Source: Legionella norrlandica
GTDB taxonomy: Bacteria; Pseudomonadota; Gammaproteobacteria; Legionellales; Legionellaceae
Direction: 5' to 3'
DNA: 64,000 nt
NCBI RefSeq assembly: GCF_000770585.1
Contig: NZ_JNCF01000002.1
Coordinates: 62,001 to 126,000 of the forward strand
Shown here: in pieces, positions 27,986-37,552 of the stretch
How the letters are laid out: each line of letters begins with the position of its first letter
How positions within the stretch are numbered: the first letter of the stretch is position 1
Translations under genes and position numbers: made by a program
The notes under the pieces: generated by a model
What the model was told of the DNA's origin: nothing
Databases searched by the model: none
What the model saw: only the letters and a program-made list of their open reading frames with translations

Positions 27986-28867
27986 ATGCAAAAAACTCTT
28001 TATATCGATGTACTTAAATTAGACGACATACGTACTGAAGTACTGAAGCAATTTAGTACTTTGATGCAAATGCATACACGTTCTCATTATTTTATGAAAG
28101 CCGTTGAAAAATTAATTGATTCTACGTTAGTAGAAAGTCAATCTTTTTTACAAAAAATTCTCTGCCAACAGAAAGATGTGGAAGAAGTCAGGCTAATCAC
28201 TAGCCTAATAAATCGCTATTATCAAATTGTCAATACTTTAAATTTATTGCGCGCTGAGGAAGAAAAAAGTCATTCTAGTAAAACTTTTTATACAAAAAGC
28301 GCTATGATTAGCTTTAATGACATTTCAGCTAATCTATCGCTAGCATTTGAAAATCTTGAGTATTTTTCAACGCATGATTCCATGACCAATTTACATAATC
28401 GCCGCTATTTTAATAATATATTGGATTATGAAATCTCTCGGTCTGAACGCCACCATCATGTATTTTCTGTGCTCCTAATTGATATGGATAATTTTAAACA
28501 GATCAATGATTCTTATGGCCACCCGTGTGGTGATCAGGTTTTAGTAAAAATTGCATCGGTTTTACATGCCAATGTACGTAAAGGGGATATGGTTTCACGT
28601 ATTGGAGGCGATGAATTTGGTATTCTTTTACCAGAAACGGATCCAGTTGGGGCTGAAAAAGTTGCTTGGGCATTGAAAACGAGTGTGAGTAATACTCAGT
28701 TTGAGGATCTCCAAGGTGGACATTTTTATACCACTGTTTCAATTGGTATTGTGAATTTCCCTAAAGATGCCCATAATATTATAGACTTATTATCGGGTGT
28801 TGATATTGCACTCTATAGTGCAAAAAAACGAGGGAAAAATACGGTCTACGCCTTTAGTAAGCAATAA
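27986..28867 (+). CDS. Diguanylate cyclase (GGDEF domain)
   Basis: A 293-residue cytosolic protein. The N-terminal 125 residues are helical, without a TM segment or known sensor domain. The GGDEF domain spans about 129-292: DSMTNLHNRRYF at its start, LLIDMDNFKQINDSYGH, the active site G207-G-D-E-F211, and SIGIV further on. An inhibitory I-site R198-K-G-D201 lies exactly five residues before GGDEF, so feedback by c-di-GMP is likely. It is cotranscribed with the diiron MBL protein, which probably supplies the input. A hairpin at 28997-29033 ends the unit. Confidence 0.92.
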   Translation: MQKTLYIDVLKLDDIRTEVLKQFSTLMQMHTRSHYFMKAVEKLIDSTLVESQSFLQKILCQQKDVEEVRLITSLINRYYQIVNTLNLLRAEEEKSHSSKTFYTKSAMISFNDISANLSLAFENLEYFSTHDSMTNLHNRRYFNNILDYEISRSERHHHVFSVLLIDMDNFKQINDSYGHPCGDQVLVKIASVLHANVRKGDMVSRIGGDEFGILLPETDPVGAEKVAWALKTSVSNTQFEDLQGGHFYTTVSIGIVNFPKDAHNIIDLLSGVDIALYSAKKRGKNTVYAFSKQ

Positions 28868-28996
28868 TCTTTTCTTCCTGATTCTTTAATGTTCTTGTCA
28901 TTAGGAGTAGGGAAAAATTACACGGCAATCGGACCAAAAAAGATCATAGTTCTGATTTGCATTGCAGGTAGACGTTTGATCGAGGCAGGCTCAAAG

Positions 28997-29033
28997 GGGA
29001 AGAAGACTTTTTTAAAAAGTCTTGTTTCTTCCC
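28997..29033. terminator. Hairpin between the GGDEF gene and the convergent lepA-like gene
   Basis: The arms GGGAAGAA/TTCTTCCC and GACTTTTT/AAAAAGTC form a long, slightly interrupted stem with runs of T and A on both strands, sitting between the 3' ends of two convergent genes. A bidirectional transcription terminator is likely. A 64-codon open frame across it is not considered a gene. Confidence 0.6.
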
Positions 29034-29141
29034 TGTGCTTACTTCGATCTTGCTATCCTGCTGGCTACACTACACTCATTTGAGCCTTCTTATGACTAAC
29101 TCTGACTCTCATGTCTTGGTCCGATTCCCGTGTCCTTATAG

Positions 29142-32100
29142 TCAATTATTTACAGATAGCATAGAATGCGTCATGCTCTCTGCTTCTTCAAGTAATTTGC
29201 TGGATCTTGTATTGAAAAAGCAGGGTCTTTTTGTATATTCGTATTCTTCTTGTCCTTTTAGCTTGCCAATTAACATTCTGAAGAAATCCTCTAGACATTC
29301 CCATATTTTTATCAAGCCTCTGTGCCGCTTTAAAGGGTCGTATCGCGGATCTTTAGTGATGAGTGGAATTTGCTCTTGATTTGCTTCTTTTGAGCCAGAT
29401 TGTTCTATTGATAGTTTTATTGAAACAAGCGAATGAGCTGCTTGAAGGAATAATTCAGCTTCAATTGGGTATTCTGTTTTTAATTTCAGATATTGCAGCT
29501 GAAATTTCTGTAACTCCACGGGCCAGTTATTCAGTTCTAGCTCTATGTCAGCAAGCTCTTTCTCAATAATGGGGAGTGCTGGTTTTAAAACTAATAGCTT
29601 GTTAAGGTCTTGTTTTGGATCAAGGCATAGTCGCATGTAGGCCTGTATGACAGATAAATCATTCTTTTTAGCCTGTAACTCAAACAAGATGTCCTTTAAG
29701 AGCTGAAGTGCTTTAAGAACTAAAGTGTCAAAGAGAGACGAAGCTGTAATTGATTCATACACATTCTTGTACCAGAGCTGGATCTCCTCGGAATGTTGTT
29801 TTAGACACTCAGTGATTTGTGAGTGCAAAATATCCAGTTTCTTCTCATAAATCTGAGATGGTGATAGTGAAGAAACTGGGTCTGAATTGGGATTTCTACT
29901 GGGATGCGATGAACTTGAAAATATTTGTGGATTGGCGTTTCCAGAAGTCGGAGCTTTCTTAGAAAGGTGATCAATTAACAGTGTGCTTGGTTGCTCTACT
30001 ACCCCTCCAATTGGCAAACCTTCTTCAGAGGGCGTATTGATTGGATTGATCTCAATGGGATTTTTGACTTCATCAAGTAAAGTTATCATGAAGTCTTCTT
30101 CTGATTCGGACGACTTATGGATGTCTAATGGTTTCACATTTTGCGGTATTGGTGTATTAAATATCTGTTGGTTGCCTGGTTCTGATGAAACCTTAGTTGA
30201 TGAATCTTTATAGGGTTTCTCAGAAGTAATTTCCTTAAGCTGAGTAGATGTCCGATCAACCAGTGATACATTTTCAGTTGGAGTAGGGCGGGTTGGAAGA
30301 GATTCCCCCTGAAGAGGGGTATTTTTATTAATGCCATCCCTTGTAGAATCCGGAGCAATTTCATGAGGTATATTTTCTTCTAACTGTTCAGTAGGAGCTT
30401 TTAACGGATTAGTTGAGATGGAAGGCGCGCTGGGTTCTAAGGATAAATCAGACCCATTCTGTGGGGGCAGTAATGAATCTTTAGGGGAAAGAGGCTTTTG
30501 GATTACTTCCTCTCGTTGAACAATCTCCATTTCTGGTGTTAACGTTTTTAATGGTGGTTGTATTAGCATCGTTGCAGGTATTTCCTCCACTATAACTCTA
30601 TTTTGTTGCGCTTCAACAGAGGGTCCGGTATCTACTTCTTTCCCAATTTTAGGTGGTAACAATTGATTTAATTCTGTCACGAGAAATTGGATTTGATTTT
30701 CAATATTGGATAACTTATTTTGGATCGAATCCAGCTCTTCTATTTTTAATGGCTGGTTGGAGGGTAATCGCAATTGTTCAATAAGAGTTTTTATTTCATT
30801 TGTCGTTTGTCCTTGTTTTCTAAGAAGAAGATCAATTTGCTTGGTTGCTTCTAAATAGGATTGACATAAATCAATTTGTTTTTTTAAGTAACCTTTCTGT
30901 CGATCATCATCGGCTTCAGATTCGTTCGCTTTTTCAGCCTCTTGCAAAGTTGGTAATTGCTCATTTATGAATTTATGTTCATTTAATTGAGCTATTTCCT
31001 TGCTTAGAGAACATATTTCTTGCAATTTCTCAAACGCCCGTGCTTTTTTCTCTCTTTGTTCAGTAACTTGAGGCATATTACTGAGCAGGGACAAATAAAA
31101 ATCAGCGGGAGAAGATTCTGCAGAGAGTTCAGTAGATAAAGAATAGGTTGGTATGCTGTTTATCAGGGTAATAGCGTCAGCAACTAACTGTTTGGGAGCT
31201 TGTATAACGTCTTCATTAATTGGGCTTTCAGGTAAGGCTTTGCTTAATAATCCTTGCTGTTTTATAAATTCTGAATGCTTTATTGTTAATTCTTTCTGTC
31301 GATCTAATAACTTTAAGAACTGAACAGAATCTTTAAGTATTTGTTGCTCTTCATTATACTTCGGATTTGAATACCAAGATACCCAAGCAGATGGGTTAAG
31401 ATTAGAGAGCAATCCATCAATTTTATTCTCATATTCTTGTATTAATTCAGAAGTGTTTTGTCTTTCTAGAAATTGTTTAGTTAAATCTTCCTTTAAATTT
31501 TTTGCAAGAACATAAGTAGTCACTTCATCTTCAATACGTTTTAGTTCTAAATCTAACTCTTCGATTTGCTTTTTTAATTCAGTTTCTTTTTGAGTTATAT
31601 CCGATGCTGATAATTGTTGAGCAAATCGTCTTTGCAGATCATCCCATTTTTCAGTGATGCGGGTTAATTTTTTTGTTTCAGTTTCAACAACAGATAAGAT
31701 CTCTTGCAATCGATCACCATCATTTTCTTCAGGACATTGGATATCTAATTCAGACAGCTCTTTTTTTATGGTATCAAACTGACTCTTTAGCAAGACTAAC
31801 TTGAATTTTGCTCGTTGGGTGTCAATTGTTTCAATGGTTCTGCTAAGGTAATCATAATACTCTGATACTACTCCCTTCTGTTTTTCTCCATATTTTGGCA
31901 AGTCATAGGAAGGTATTGACAGATTTCTTTTAGGTAGGCTTTCATTGACTCCTTGTTCAATTTCCTTATATAAAGGAGCTATTTCGCTAGTAGATTGTTC
32001 GATTGCTTTAGTTAATTCAGAAATCTCCTTTTGAAGATCTGAGCTTTTTTTCATCAAAGTTTCAATATTTTGCTTTTTCTCTTTATGCTTTTCTAATTCT

Positions 32101-32291
32101 GCTGTCAAACTAGAATGCTCTTCAATTTGTTGTTTTAGCGACAATAAGAGAGCAAACTGGGATTTCAATTCTTGTGGAATGCCATTTTCTGTTAGCGGTG
32201 TTGAGCTAAATAGTTGCTTTAAATTTAAGAGATTAATTGGCGGAGTTAGAGTAGAGATTTCATTCATTAAATGCAGTATGACTTCTTTCAT
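29142..32291 (-). CDS. lepA: Large coiled-coil Dot/Icm effector, probably LepA
   Basis: A 1049-residue soluble protein. Residues about 40-550 are dominated by Glu/Lys/Gln/Leu-rich coiled coils, about 550-810 form a Pro/Ser/Glu-rich disordered linker, and about 815-1049 are helical. The C-terminus (SSKLLEEAESMTHSMLS) has the acidic E-block plus hydrophobic pattern of Dot/Icm substrates. The start has AGGAGGG six bases upstream. The coiled-coil build and position next to tpiA-secG-nuo match my memory of LepA, an L. pneumophila effector with weak EEA1-like similarity that promotes non-lytic exit from protozoa. The name is assigned by context and memory, not search; the reference protein may be longer, with length differences likely in the linker. 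Do not confuse it with the elongation factor LepA. Confidence 0.68.
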   Translation of the reverse strand: MKEVILHLMNEISTLTPPINLLNLKQLFSSTPLTENGIPQELKSQFALLLSLKQQIEEHSSLTAELEKHKEKKQNIETLMKKSSDLQKEISELTKAIEQSTSEIAPLYKEIEQGVNESLPKRNLSIPSYDLPKYGEKQKGVVSEYYDYLSRTIETIDTQRAKFKLVLLKSQFDTIKKELSELDIQCPEENDGDRLQEILSVVETETKKLTRITEKWDDLQRRFAQQLSASDITQKETELKKQIEELDLELKRIEDEVTTYVLAKNLKEDLTKQFLERQNTSELIQEYENKIDGLLSNLNPSAWVSWYSNPKYNEEQQILKDSVQFLKLLDRQKELTIKHSEFIKQQGLLSKALPESPINEDVIQAPKQLVADAITLINSIPTYSLSTELSAESSPADFYLSLLSNMPQVTEQREKKARAFEKLQEICSLSKEIAQLNEHKFINEQLPTLQEAEKANESEADDDRQKGYLKKQIDLCQSYLEATKQIDLLLRKQGQTTNEIKTLIEQLRLPSNQPLKIEELDSIQNKLSNIENQIQFLVTELNQLLPPKIGKEVDTGPSVEAQQNRVIVEEIPATMLIQPPLKTLTPEMEIVQREEVIQKPLSPKDSLLPPQNGSDLSLEPSAPSISTNPLKAPTEQLEENIPHEIAPDSTRDGINKNTPLQGESLPTRPTPTENVSLVDRTSTQLKEITSEKPYKDSSTKVSSEPGNQQIFNTPIPQNVKPLDIHKSSESEEDFMITLLDEVKNPIEINPINTPSEEGLPIGGVVEQPSTLLIDHLSKKAPTSGNANPQIFSSSSHPSRNPNSDPVSSLSPSQIYEKKLDILHSQITECLKQHSEEIQLWYKNVYESITASSLFDTLVLKALQLLKDILFELQAKKNDLSVIQAYMRLCLDPKQDLNKLLVLKPALPIIEKELADIELELNNWPVELQKFQLQYLKLKTEYPIEAELFLQAAHSLVSIKLSIEQSGSKEANQEQIPLITKDPRYDPLKRHRGLIKIWECLEDFFRMLIGKLKGQEEYEYTKRPCFFNTRSSKLLEEAESMTHSMLSVNN

Positions 32292-32684
32292 AGTAAACCC
32301 TCCTGGTTAAGTCATATAGGATTCTATCCAAATCAAGAGACTAAGCAAGTAGAAAAATGTAATTAATGCAAAAAAAATGAATAAATAATTCTGAAAAAAA
32401 ACATTAGATAATGCTACACATCTGAGCAAAGTTTAGGTATATTCCACAGCTGTTTATGACAAATTGTTCTGGGAAGTTGTGGGATAGGTGTGTTAATAAT
32501 TCGACCATCTAACTGTAGTGGCTTTTTTATGATATCTTTCAAAGATAGCATACAGTTATGGACAAGTTATGGCATTCACTATTTGGTAGCGAACATTAAT
32601 GAAATGTGAATTGCCAATACGCTCATAACCGTAGACAAAATTGAGGATATTTACTTGCCTGTGCTGGAAATTATTGGAGGAAGT
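32292..32684. other. Divergent intergenic region between lepA-like gene and tpiA
   Basis: Nearly 400 bp of AT-rich DNA holding the divergent promoters of the lepA-like gene and of tpiA. For the lepA-like gene, TTGCTT and TAGAAT separated by 16 bp lie about 45 bp upstream of the start on the minus strand. I see no RNA gene, repeat or convincing small gene here; a 63-codon minus-strand frame at 32556-32747 runs into tpiA and is rejected. Confidence 0.45.
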
Positions 32685-33433
32685 GTGAGGCAAAAAATAG
32701 TTGCTGGTAATTGGAAGATGAATGGCCAGATTCAGCAAGTGGTACAATTAGTTTCCCAAATAGAGGAATTGCTAGATGTTGATTGTATTGCACAAATTGT
32801 GATTATGCCGCCCAGCATATACATTCCACCAATAAGGAATTGTATAAGCCAAAACAAAATAGCAATAGGGGCGCAAAATGTTTATCCAAAGGATTTTGGC
32901 GCCTATACTGGTGAGATATCTGCGCCTATGCTTAAAGATTTTGGTTGCCAGTATGTTTTAGTTGGGCACTCAGAGCGCAGGCAATATTTTCACGAAGATG
33001 AAAAATTTGTGGCACAAAAATTCCACCATGTGAAAGAACATGATATGATACCTGTTCTTTGTGTTGGTGAAACCTTGCAGAAAGGGAAAGTGACATGACA
33101 GAGCAAATCATTGCCAAACAATTGCTTGCAGTGAGCGCAAGAAGTAAAGACTGTTTCCGCAATTGTGTAGTGGCATACGAACCTGTATGGGCTATAGGTA
33201 CAGGCAAGACTGCAACGCCAGAACAGGCACAAAAAGTACACCAGTTCATTAGAAGTCTGGTTAGAGAAATAAATGATAGTGATGCCAAGCATTTGACAAT
33301 CCTCTATGGCGGTAGTGTTAATGAAAATAACGCAAAAGCCTTATTTTCCATGCCGGATATTGATGGGGGACTAGTCGGTGGTGCATCGTTAAATGCAAAA
33401 CAATTTGTGGAAATTGTGAAATGTATCAAATGA
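32685..33433 (+). pseudogene. tpiA: Triosephosphate isomerase, frameshifted by a missing base
   Basis: Restored, this is a 249-residue TIM-barrel enzyme interconverting DHAP and glyceraldehyde-3-phosphate. All catalytic residues are visible: the lysine in GNWKMN, the histidine in LVGHSERR, the glutamate in [11 protein letters not shown], and GGSVNENNA near the end. The first part ends [10 protein letters not shown]-stop at 33098; the second resumes one frame over as [10 protein letters not shown]. The family reads GETLxxRExG, so one base is missing between about 33083 and 33084 (AAA-CGG-GAA expected). GTG 32685 is preceded by GGAGG at four bases and gives [15 protein letters not shown] at 32655 is an alternative. 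An apparent ATG at 33095 is an internal codon, not a real start. Confidence 0.9.
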
Positions 33434-33741
33434 TATTAATGATTCATGTTTTAATTGCTGTAATTTTGATTGGCTTGGTGCTTATTCAACATGGCAAGGG
33501 TGCTGACATTGGTGCTGCTTTTGGCTCTGGTGCCTCGAATACCTTATTTGGAAGCCAGGGTACCGGTGGATTTTTGTTTAAATTAACCGGAGGTTTAGCT
33601 TTGACATTTTTTGTCACTAGCTTGATGTTATCTTATTTGGTTTCTACTCAGTATCAAAAAGCAGAGCAGCTAGCCATCCCTCAACAAACTGGCGCGCCCG
33701 CAAATTCTGTTCCAGTGCCGGTTGAAAATAGTAAAAAATAA
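33421..33741 (+). CDS. secG: Preprotein translocase subunit SecG
   Basis: A 106-residue inner-membrane protein with two TM helices (about 4-22 and 54-74) flanking the conserved loop [19 protein letters not shown]. It is an accessory subunit of SecYEG. The N-terminus [14 protein letters not shown] is typical; an ATG at 33430 forming an ATGA overlap with the tpiA stop is an alternative start. tpiA-secG-tRNA-Leu is a conserved gammaproteobacterial order. Confidence 0.95.
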   Translation: MYQMILMIHVLIAVILIGLVLIQHGKGADIGAAFGSGASNTLFGSQGTGGFLFKLTGGLALTFFVTSLMLSYLVSTQYQKAEQLAIPQQTGAPANSVPVPVENSKK

Positions 33742-33766
33742 ACTATAAAAGATGTAATCTTTAGGG

Positions 33767-33797
33767 TTGTCATCCTGTGATGAAATGAGGATGGCAA
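33767..33797 (+). other. Hairpin between secG and tRNA-Leu
   Basis: A 10-bp stem TTGTCATCCT/AGGATGGCAA with one G-U pair and an 11-base loop. No T run follows, so it may be an mRNA-stabilising or processing structure rather than a terminator, leaving tRNA-Leu and nuo in the secG transcript or under a promoter overlapping this region. Confidence 0.35.
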
Positions 33798-33811
33798 AAT
33801 TAAAAAATTAT

Positions 33812-33896
33812 GCCGAAGTGGTGAAATTGGTAGACACGCCGTCTTGAGGGGGCGGTGGCGCAAGCCGTGCCGGTTCGAGTCCGGCCTTCGGCACCA
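33812..33896 (+). tRNA. leuU: tRNA-Leu (anticodon GAG), with encoded CCA
   Basis: An 85-nt class II tRNA. Acceptor GCCGAAG pairs with CTTCGGC; the D arm includes GGTAGACACG; the anticodon stem CCGTC/GGCGG encloses the loop TTGAGGG with anticodon GAG; a short variable arm and the T arm GCCGGTTCGAGTCCGGC follow, then ACCA. It corresponds to E. coli leuU, also located after secG. It ends only 22 nt before nuoA with no terminator between, so processing from a tRNA-nuo precursor is likely. Confidence 0.97.
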
Positions 33897-33918
33897 TTTA
33901 ATCGAGCAAGGTGAACTG

Positions 33919-34275
33919 ATGCTACTGCAATATCTGCCCGTTCTCGTTTTTATTGTCGTTGCCTTGATTTTAGGTTCGGTAATGATAGGAGCAGGTTCTC
34001 TGTTTTCCAAACATAGTCCTGACAGTGCCAAAAACGCTCCTTATGAGTGCGGGTTTGGCGCATTTGAAAGCTCACACATTCCTTTTGATGTACGATTTTA
34101 TCTGGTCGCTATATTGTTTATTATTTTTGATTTAGAAACTGCATTTTTTTTCCCTTGGGCCCTGGCTTTACGTAAAATTGGGTGGTTTGGATTTTACGGA
34201 ATGATGTTGTTTCTTGGATTATTGGTTATAGGTTTCATATATGAATGGAAGAGAGGCGCCTTAGAGTGGGAATAA
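33919..34275 (+). CDS. nuoA: NADH-quinone oxidoreductase subunit A
   Basis: A 118-residue, three-TM membrane subunit of complex I, first gene of a complete nuoA-N operon. Conserved features are [12 protein letters not shown] in the loop after TM1 and [14 protein letters not shown] in TM2. The ATG at 33919 has AAGGTG five bases upstream; the open frame extends back into the tRNA but cannot be coding there. A 178-bp gap follows before nuoB. Confidence 0.95.
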   Translation: MLLQYLPVLVFIVVALILGSVMIGAGSLFSKHSPDSAKNAPYECGFGAFESSHIPFDVRFYLVAILFIIFDLETAFFFPWALALRKIGWFGFYGMMLFLGLLVIGFIYEWKRGALEWE

Positions 34276-34453
34276 CTCTTTTTCGTTTTGATTTTTAGAT
34301 AGAGGTCAACAAAGGATATATCAGATACTGAGATATGGGGTTTACAAATTCCTGTCTTGACAGAGCGATAAACAAAATTCACATTTTGTGATATCCACAA
34401 TGATGATCATTTTATTAGACTTTAATTAATATTTAACTGCTTAGAGGCGAACT
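34276..34453 (+). other. Unusual gap within the nuo operon, possible internal promoter
   Basis: A 178-bp non-coding stretch between nuoA and nuoB. It has a perfect TTGACA at 34357-34362 but only a poor -10 (CACATT) at 17 bp spacing. An internal promoter or a processed leader is possible. Confidence 0.35.
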
Positions 34454-34930
34454 ATGGCGGTTGCAGAACTACAAAAAAAAGGTTTTGGAGTAACTTCAGT
34501 CGAAAAACTGGTGGGATGGGCACGTAGCGGTTCTATGTGGCCTATGACTTTTGGTTTGGCTTGTTGCGCAGTTGAAATGATGCATGTCGGCGCAGCGCGC
34601 TATGATTTGGATAGATTTGGCATTATTTTCCGCCCTAGCCCACGTCAATCGGATGTAATGATTGTCGCAGGAACTTTATGTAATAAAATGGCTCCTGCGC
34701 TCCGCAAAGTTTATGACCAAATGCCAGAACCTCGATGGGTTATATCTATGGGATCTTGTGCCAATGGTGGAGGATATTATCATTATTCCTATTCGGTAGT
34801 TCGAGGTTGTGATCGTATCGTCCCAGTTGATGTATATGTTCCCGGCTGCCCTCCAACAGCTGAAGCATTACTGTATGGTATTATCCAATTACAAAATAAA
34901 ATCAGGCGGAAGCCTGTATTAGAAGCATAA
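34454..34930 (+). CDS. nuoB: NADH-quinone oxidoreductase subunit B
   Basis: A 158-residue peripheral-arm subunit that holds the terminal [4Fe-4S] cluster N2. The four ligands are visible: adjacent Cys37-Cys38 in LACCAVEMM, the cysteine in [10 protein letters not shown] and the cysteine in [13 protein letters not shown]. It passes electrons to quinone at the NuoB/NuoD/NuoH interface. Start preceded by GAGG. Confidence 0.97.
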   Translation: MAVAELQKKGFGVTSVEKLVGWARSGSMWPMTFGLACCAVEMMHVGAARYDLDRFGIIFRPSPRQSDVMIVAGTLCNKMAPALRKVYDQMPEPRWVISMGSCANGGGYYHYSYSVVRGCDRIVPVDVYVPGCPPTAEALLYGIIQLQNKIRRKPVLEA

Positions 34931-34957
34931 GCTCATATCATCAAAGGTGCAAATTAG

Positions 34958-35641
34958 ATGACAAAGAATGATTATTTGGTTAAAAAGATACAAGCTGATT
35001 TAGCAAATCATATAACCGAATTGACCACCGCTTATGGTGAAGTGACCATTGAGTGTGAGGCACAAAATTTATTGCCCATAATGCTTGAATTGAGAGATGG
35101 AGAACAGTTTTCTTTCGATCAATTGATTGATTTATGCGGAGTAGATTATTTGCTATATGGTGATTATGATTGGGAAACTGAATCTGCAACAGAACATGGA
35201 TTTTCTCGCGGTGTAGAACGCCAGGAGGCAAAGGCGTATGCTTTGAATAAACCTCGATTTGCTGTAGTTTACCATTTGTTGTCTACAAAAAAAAACCATC
35301 GCCTGCGTGTTAAATTATTCGTACAAGAAACCCATTTAATAGTTCCTTCAGTCCATCATTTATGGAAGTCTGCTAATTGGTTTGAGCGCGAAGCTTATGA
35401 TTTATATGGCATTTTATTTGACGGCCACCCAGATTTAAGACGTTTATTGACTGATTATGGATTTATAGGGCACCCCTTCCGCAAGGATTTCCCACTTAGT
35501 GGGGAAGTGGAAATGAGATATGATGCCAAGTTACAGAAAGTAATCTATGCGCCGGTTGATATTGTCCCAAGAGTCGTAGTGCCCAAGGTTATTCGCAATG
35601 ATAATCGCTATATAGGTAATGAGGGTAGCCAAAATGATTGA
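34958..35641 (+). CDS. nuoC: NADH-quinone oxidoreductase subunit C
   Basis: A 227-residue 30-kDa-type subunit of the peripheral arm. The family signature is in [18 protein letters not shown] and [13 protein letters not shown]. It is separate from nuoD, unlike the fused nuoCD of E. coli. Its last 8 bases overlap the nuoD start. Confidence 0.95.
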   Translation: MTKNDYLVKKIQADLANHITELTTAYGEVTIECEAQNLLPIMLELRDGEQFSFDQLIDLCGVDYLLYGDYDWETESATEHGFSRGVERQEAKAYALNKPRFAVVYHLLSTKKNHRLRVKLFVQETHLIVPSVHHLWKSANWFEREAYDLYGILFDGHPDLRRLLTDYGFIGHPFRKDFPLSGEVEMRYDAKLQKVIYAPVDIVPRVVVPKVIRNDNRYIGNEGSQND

Positions 35642-36887
35642 ATTAAAAAATTATACTTTAAATTTTGGTCCGCAACATCCTGCTGCACATGGCGTTTTAC
35701 GCTTGGTTCTTGAGTTAGAAGGGGAAACAATTGTTCGTGCTGATCCACACATAGGATTGCTTCATCGAGCTACGGAAAAATTGGCTGAAACGAAACCTTA
35801 TATTCAAAATATCGGTTACATGGATAGATTGGATTATGTATCTATGATGTGTAACGAACATGCCTATGTTATGGCAATAGAAAAACTACTAGGTATTGAG
35901 CCGCCCATGAGAGCTAAATACATACGAACCATGTTTGATGAAGTAACTCGTATATTGAATCATCTCTTGTGGTTAGGTGCAACCGCACTAGATATCGGTG
36001 CAATGACAGTGTTTTTATACTGTTTTAGAGAACGAGAAGATCTGTTTGATTGTTATGAAGCTGTTTCAGGGGCTCGCATGCATGCGACCTATTATAGACC
36101 AGGTGGTGTAGCGAGAGACTTACCGGATACTATGCCACAATATAAACCATCAAGATGGCATAGTGAGAGGGAGGTTGAAAAAAAGAATCATAACCGCCAA
36201 GGTAGTCTTTTAGATTTTCTATGGGATTTTACCGAGCAATTTCCTCATTGTGTGGATGAGTATGAAGCTTTATTGACTGATAATCGCATATGGAAGCAAC
36301 GTACCGTAGATATTGGTGTTGTTTCACCAGAGACTGCTCTCCAGTGGGGATTTACTGGCCCTATGCTAAGGGCTTCAGGTGTAGCATGGGATTTACGCAA
36401 AAAGCAAAGCTATGCTGCTTACGATAAGGTTGACTTTGATATTCCAGTAGGAAAAACAGGCGATTGCTACGATCGATACCTGGTTCGAGTTGAGGAACTG
36501 AGACAATCAAATCGGATTATAAGACAGTGTATTGAGTGGCTAAGACGGCATCCCGGTCCAGTAAAAATTGATGATTATAAAATTGTACCTCCTCGCCGAG
36601 TAGTAATGAAACATGATATGGAAGCATTAATACATCACTTTAAACTGTTTACAGAAGGATTTTGTTTACCACAAGGTGAAGTTTATTCAGCTGTTGAAGC
36701 ACCTAAAGGTGAATTTGGTATTTATATGATTTCAGATGGAGCTAACAAACCATATCGCTTGAAAATTAGAGCTCCTGGTTTTCCTCATTTGTCAAGTTTT
36801 GATGAAATGGTAAGAGGCCATATGTTAGCTGATGGTGTAGCGATACTAGCTAGTCAGGATATAGTATTTGGAGAGATAGATCGGTAA
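35634..36887 (+). CDS. nuoD: NADH-quinone oxidoreductase subunit D
   Basis: A 417-residue 49-kDa-type subunit forming part of the quinone pocket. It begins [20 protein letters not shown], the conserved N-terminal loop with quinone-contacting histidine, and ends in GDVDR-type sequence DIVFGEIDR. The ATG at 35634, with GAGG upstream, is preferred to a TTG or ATG further upstream because the family begins here. Followed by a 143-bp gap before nuoE. Confidence 0.96.
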   Translation: MIELKNYTLNFGPQHPAAHGVLRLVLELEGETIVRADPHIGLLHRATEKLAETKPYIQNIGYMDRLDYVSMMCNEHAYVMAIEKLLGIEPPMRAKYIRTMFDEVTRILNHLLWLGATALDIGAMTVFLYCFREREDLFDCYEAVSGARMHATYYRPGGVARDLPDTMPQYKPSRWHSEREVEKKNHNRQGSLLDFLWDFTEQFPHCVDEYEALLTDNRIWKQRTVDIGVVSPETALQWGFTGPMLRASGVAWDLRKKQSYAAYDKVDFDIPVGKTGDCYDRYLVRVEELRQSNRIIRQCIEWLRRHPGPVKIDDYKIVPPRRVVMKHDMEALIHHFKLFTEGFCLPQGEVYSAVEAPKGEFGIYMISDGANKPYRLKIRAPGFPHLSSFDEMVRGHMLADGVAILASQDIVFGEIDR

Positions 36888-37030
36888 AACCTAGAGGAGA
36901 GTAGCAAATAACGAGACTACTTAATAATGCGTTGAATAGGTAGTTGCTTGCCATTGTCTATTCTAGGCTAGATGAATAGCGTCTTTGTTTAGAACGTACA
37001 AGAAATAATAAACGAGATAAAGGTTTCAAA

Positions 37031-37534
37031 ATGTCTGATAATTCAGCAAAAATATTACATCAATTTATGTCAGCAAAACGGATGCATGAAATTGATCACT
37101 GGATAGCGAAATATCCTAAAGATCAAAAACAGTCTGCTGTAATGAGCGCTCTTCGGATAGTTCAAGAGGAACATGGCCATTTAACAACAGAACTAATGAA
37201 TGCAGTAGCAGAATATTTGGAAATGCCAGCTATTGCAGTTTATGAGGTTGCAACTTTTTATACAATGTATGAGCATAAACCAGTTGGTAGACATTTAATT
37301 AATGTTTGTACCAATATTTCTTGTATGCTAAGGGACTCAGCAGGTGTAGTTGAGCATTTAGAAAAAAAATTGGGTATTCAATTGGGTGAAACAACAGAGG
37401 ATGGTCGGTTTACTTTAAGGTCGGCTGAATGTCTTGGTGCCTGCGTTAATGCACCAATGATGCAAGTAGATAAAGATTATCATGAAAATCTGACTTCTGA
37501 ATCGATAGACAAAGTGTTGGATCAATACCAATAA
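37031..37534 (+). CDS. nuoE: NADH-quinone oxidoreductase subunit E
   Basis: A 167-residue thioredoxin-like subunit binding the [2Fe-2S] cluster N1a. The four ligands are in CTNISC and CLGAC. It pairs with NuoF in the NADH-oxidising module. The start has AAAGG upstream. Confidence 0.95.
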   Translation: MSDNSAKILHQFMSAKRMHEIDHWIAKYPKDQKQSAVMSALRIVQEEHGHLTTELMNAVAEYLEMPAIAVYEVATFYTMYEHKPVGRHLINVCTNISCMLRDSAGVVEHLEKKLGIQLGETTEDGRFTLRSAECLGACVNAPMMQVDKDYHENLTSESIDKVLDQYQ

Positions 37535-37552
37535 AGCAAAAAGGTGGTTGCC

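Noticed and set aside
28889-29083. Small 64-codon gene after the GGDEF gene
   Set aside because: It runs through a long hairpin, has no Shine-Dalgarno and no recognisable protein pattern.
29035-30364. Several plus- and minus-strand frames within the lepA-like gene
   Set aside because: All are shadows of the long coiled-coil gene and lack start signals.
32932-33292. Minus-strand frames across tpiA
   Set aside because: They cover conserved tpiA sequence and have no independent support.
33095-33433. Separate 112-residue protein starting at ATG 33095
   Set aside because: It is the C-terminal half of triosephosphate isomerase; the ATG is an internal codon in the ESDMTEQ sequence.
33844-33918. 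N-terminal extension of NuoA into the tRNA-Leu gene
   Set aside because: It would translate the tRNA; the ATG at 33919 with its Shine-Dalgarno gives the family N-terminus.
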